Shown here: positions 62,801-64,000 of the stretch, in pieces
Numbering within the stretch: position 1 is the first letter of the stretch
Layout: every line of letters begins with the position of its first letter
Position numbers and translations under genes: made by a program
Assembly: GCA_023627715.1 (NCBI GenBank)
Contig: JAMAHW010000067.1
Span: forward strand, 168,529 to 232,528
DNA: 64,000 nt
From: Periconia sp. R9002
Taxonomy: Eukaryota > Ascomycota > Dothideomycetes > Pleosporales > Periconiaceae
Direction: 5' to 3'
The notes under the pieces: generated by a model
What the model saw: the letters and a program-made list of their open reading frames with translations, nothing else
Database searches by the model: none
What the model was told of the DNA's origin: nothing

Positions 62801-63623
62801 TACGCGCGACCCCGAGCTCGACAAACTCCGAGGCCACCACGACGACTACGATTATTCACCCTCACACACACCACAGCCACAACAGCAGCACGGCAACAAC
62901 ACTACCTCAGGAGGACGCGTAGATACCTCGTATCGCCTGACCGCCAGCGACTACGCCTCCCCCGTCGACAACGAAGAAGACTACGCCATCCAGCGCGAGC
63001 TCGAGCGCGAGCTGCAGAGCGAGCGGGAACAGCAGGGTGGATACTCGAGCCCGCCGCCACCATTCACGAGCAACCCCGCGAGTCCTTCCTCACACCGAGA
63101 GCAGCATATGAGGGAGAGCGGCGCTAACAGTGGAGGAAGCGGAGACTCAACGCCGCAGCTCCCATCACGAAGTCCGCTCCGCCCGCCGAGCGGGAGCTAC
63201 ATGAGCGCGCGAGGAGGCTACGAGCGCTACGACAGCCCAACCTCCAATCCCCCTTCGACCTCCCAACACCAACAACCACAACACGAATACGCAGGCGTCG
63301 TCGGCGGTGGGCCGTACCGCCAACAACAACACCGAGACCGCGAACGCGATCTCGACAGAAGCATCTACCCCGGCTCGACGGGTTCAACGTCAGCAGGAGG
63401 AGGAGGACCACACTTCCCGCAGCGCGTACAGTCGCGGAACTTGCCTATGGGTATGGGTGGTGGTGTGTCGGGGATCCATCCGAGGTTGCAGCATCACGCG
63501 CAGCGAGGGCCTGGGGGGTCGGGACCCGGTGCGACGGGCGCGCTGCCGCCGGGTGCTGGGCCGGGAGGCAGGATGGGGTATAGTGCTGGGGTTAAGGGGG
63601 CGGGTGGGGTGTGGAGGAGTTGA
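59857..63623 (+). CDS. Large conserved fungal protein of unknown function with Gln-rich C-terminal tail
   Basis: Three exons (59857-60438, 60485-61967, 62014-63623) with two 46-nt introns give 1,224 aa. Residues 1-~150 are Lys/Ser-rich and disordered. Residues ~165-780 form a globular region with FRIWDGSIQGVKPYGGFDF, GTVLIYFKEEQVNEDRPVPQ, LHFVAVRNFLAMLHGKPLAG and RWLLLYPILQYLSTISVDSP; I associate it with the fungal DUF8004 family, from memory and with reserve. The last ~430 residues are low complexity, first Met/Gln, then long Gln runs, then Pro/Ser/Gly-Arg. No signal peptide or membrane segment. Both introns restore conserved-looking sequence (FDF|DEHMQTG; FK|GSPLIDAY) and remove frame breaks, so the model is firm. 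The function is not known. Confidence 0.85.
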
Positions 63624-63924
63624 GGGAGGGAGGTGGGGGGTTTGCGTGGTGGAGATGGGGTGGGAGATGGTGGGAGGAATGGGATACCCTTTCTTTTTTT
63701 TTTTTTTTGTTCTGAACTCTTCGTTTGAGATGGCAATGTAGGGTTAGGGTTCTCTTTTTCTTTTGTTTATAATTTTCAAATATTCAGGGTTTTTTTAGGC
63801 CAGCATTCTTTTCTGTTTATTAGCCATCATCGTTTTTATGGATCTCTCTCTCTCTCTTCCCCCCTTCTCGTCTTCTCCTCTTTATGGTTTTCTAACTTCT
63901 ATTCATTCCACACATTTACCTATT

Positions 63925-64000
63925 TTCTTCTTCTTCTTCTTCTTCTTCTTCTTCTTCTTCTTCTTCTTCTTCTTCTTCTTCTTCTTCTTCTTCTTCTTCT
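63925..64000 (+). repeat. TTC trinucleotide microsatellite
   Basis: About 25 uninterrupted TTC units run to the end of the window. They lie ~300 bp after the stop codon of the large gene, in its 3' flank, which also has a CTCTCT run at ~63846. The repeat may continue beyond the window. Confidence 0.97.

Noticed and set aside
1..64000. tRNA, rRNA and CRISPR features
   Set aside because: I saw no convincing cloverleaf with A and B boxes, no rRNA sequence and no regularly spaced repeat-spacer array. The B-box-like motif in the SINE-like element alone is not a tRNA gene.

Overview
The window looks like nuclear DNA of a filamentous ascomycete, most likely a Dothideomycete. The evidence is short spliceosomal introns (46-170 nt, mostly GT..AG with CTAAC/CTGAC-type branch sites) and a gene set of a HET-domain protein, a NACHT/STAND NLR, an AL-1 type phytoene desaturase, a rhodopsin-domain membrane protein, GH28 and GH1 enzymes, a MARVEL protein, N-myristoyltransferase and mitochondrial bL36. 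The class is an inference; no rRNA or species marker is present. Exon boundaries given here were read by hand from splice signals and frame continuity.

Layout. 1-8 kb is gene-poor: a dual-specificity phosphatase, an APH-fold kinase-like protein, several hairpin and tandem repeats, and gene relics. 8.4-15.8 kb holds a divergent HET-ankyrin / NLR pair, with a HET relic at 7.3 kb, which looks like an allorecognition/cell-death locus. 16-25.8 kb is an ordinary accessory-metabolism stretch: GNAT acetyltransferase, membrane-anchored alpha/beta hydrolase, phytoene desaturase, rhodopsin-domain protein, secreted DJ-1/PfpI protein. 27-28.5 kb is a secreted GH28 enzyme whose only intron is a copy of a dispersed MITE-like repeat.

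29.4-50.4 kb is the most unusual part. It contains two very large paralogous SF1 (Upf1-like) helicase-type proteins. The first is apparently intact; the second has lost the Walker A lysine and the C-terminal helicase half. A proline-rich protein of unknown function lies divergent from the intact helicase. A signal-peptide-bearing protein between the two helicases carries an I-PpoI-like His-Me finger nuclease site. AT-rich degenerate repeats and copies of a small SINE-like element with 10-13 bp target-site duplications are scattered through this stretch. 46.1-52.6 kb adds a secreted GH1 beta-glucosidase, an unknown 306-aa protein and a single-pass membrane protein.

From 53.5 kb onward the window is conserved housekeeping sequence: N-myristoyltransferase, bL36m, a MARVEL protein and a large conserved fungal protein with a Gln-rich tail. 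It ends in a TTC microsatellite.

The strongest leads are: (i) the MITE-like repeat acting as an intron (introner-like element) with its own branch site and 3' splice site; (ii) the SINE-like element with clear target-site duplications; (iii) the secreted I-PpoI-like protein; (iv) the intact/degenerate giant helicase pair with its divergent partner.
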